Shown in pieces: positions 22,157 to 22,230 of a stretch of DNA of 22,230 bases. Position numbers and translations under genes: made by a program. Below the pieces are notes generated by a model, which saw only the letters and a program-made list of their open reading frames with translations, had not been told where the DNA came from and ran no database searches. How positions within the stretch are numbered: the first letter of the stretch is position 1; the number at the start of each line of letters is the position of its first letter. Source of the stretch: Sphingobacterium sp. UBA1575 (GTDB taxonomy: Bacteria > Bacteroidota > Bacteroidia > Sphingobacteriales > Sphingobacteriaceae); assembly GCA_002322865.1 (NCBI GenBank), contig DCOH01000050.1, forward strand, positions 3,068-25,297, read 5' to 3'.

Positions 22157-22230
22157 TATAGATTGATTGTAATACCTAATAGTTTATAGAATTCCTTCAG
22201 AATGGCTTGGTGCCCAGGCCAAGCTGGTGT
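22156..22230 (-). CDS. C-terminal end of a gene cut by the right window edge
   Basis: On the minus strand the frame is open from the window edge and reads ...PGHQAILKEFYKLLGITINL, then TAA at 22158-22156. The stop shares its last base with the ATG of the 128-aa membrane-anchored protein (TAATG). Only 24 residues are visible, too few to name the family. The single-base overlap implies that this gene is the upstream member of a coupled pair. Confidence 0.7.
   Translation of the reverse strand, partial: TPAWPGHQAILKEFYKLLGITINL

Overview
The window looks like chromosome of a member of the Bacteroidota, most likely a Sphingobacterium or a close relative in the Sphingobacteriaceae. The support is a MurF-alanine racemase fusion, a fimbrillin-like lipoprotein, TAnnTTTG-type promoter elements, AT-rich spacers with few Shine-Dalgarno sites, and family-typical RecX, PPK1, YceH and PA0069-type radical SAM proteins. 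No phage, insertion sequence or CRISPR array is visible.

Left part (1-5859, all plus strand): a row of small accessory genes. They are the tail of an AraC regulator, a VOC protein, an ASCH-like protein with a winged-helix tail, a DJ-1/Hsp31-type protein, two DinB-fold proteins, a 57-residue membrane protein, a lipoprotein esterase, a bleomycin-resistance-type VOC protein, a RibD/DHFR-like reductase and an orphan barstar. The wreck of a HigA-type antitoxin gene and a strong hairpin lie at 2913-3099.

Middle (5849-12584): a minus-strand pair (Ycf48-like BNR protein and YceH) and a predicted beta-barrel protein. Next comes an AraC regulator divergent from a lipoprotein GH16 glucanase, with four helically phased repeats between them. 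Then follows a plus-strand operon with a structured upstream region, a 53-residue peptide gene and a 552-residue fimbrillin-like lipoprotein gene.

12585-13134 holds a cluster of dispersed palindromic repeats and a minus-strand tRNA-Gly/tRNA-Leu pair with a near-ideal Bacteroidota promoter. Right part (13275-22230): recX diverges from an operon of murF-alr, a DUF502 membrane protein and a protein that reads as a LytS-family sensor kinase stripped of its catalytic motifs. On the minus strand follow a small lipoprotein, a radical SAM protein, ppk1, a second small peptide gene (54 aa) and a membrane-anchored protein coupled to a gene running off the right edge.

The most interesting items are two 53-54 aa ORFs that share an N-terminal signature (K-Y-x-x-P-T-[VI]-x-V). 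One heads the fimbrillin-like operon behind nested dyads, and the other stands alone with its own promoter element beside ppk1. Next are the LytS-like pseudokinase in the murF-alr operon and the four phased repeats between the AraC regulator and the GH16 gene.
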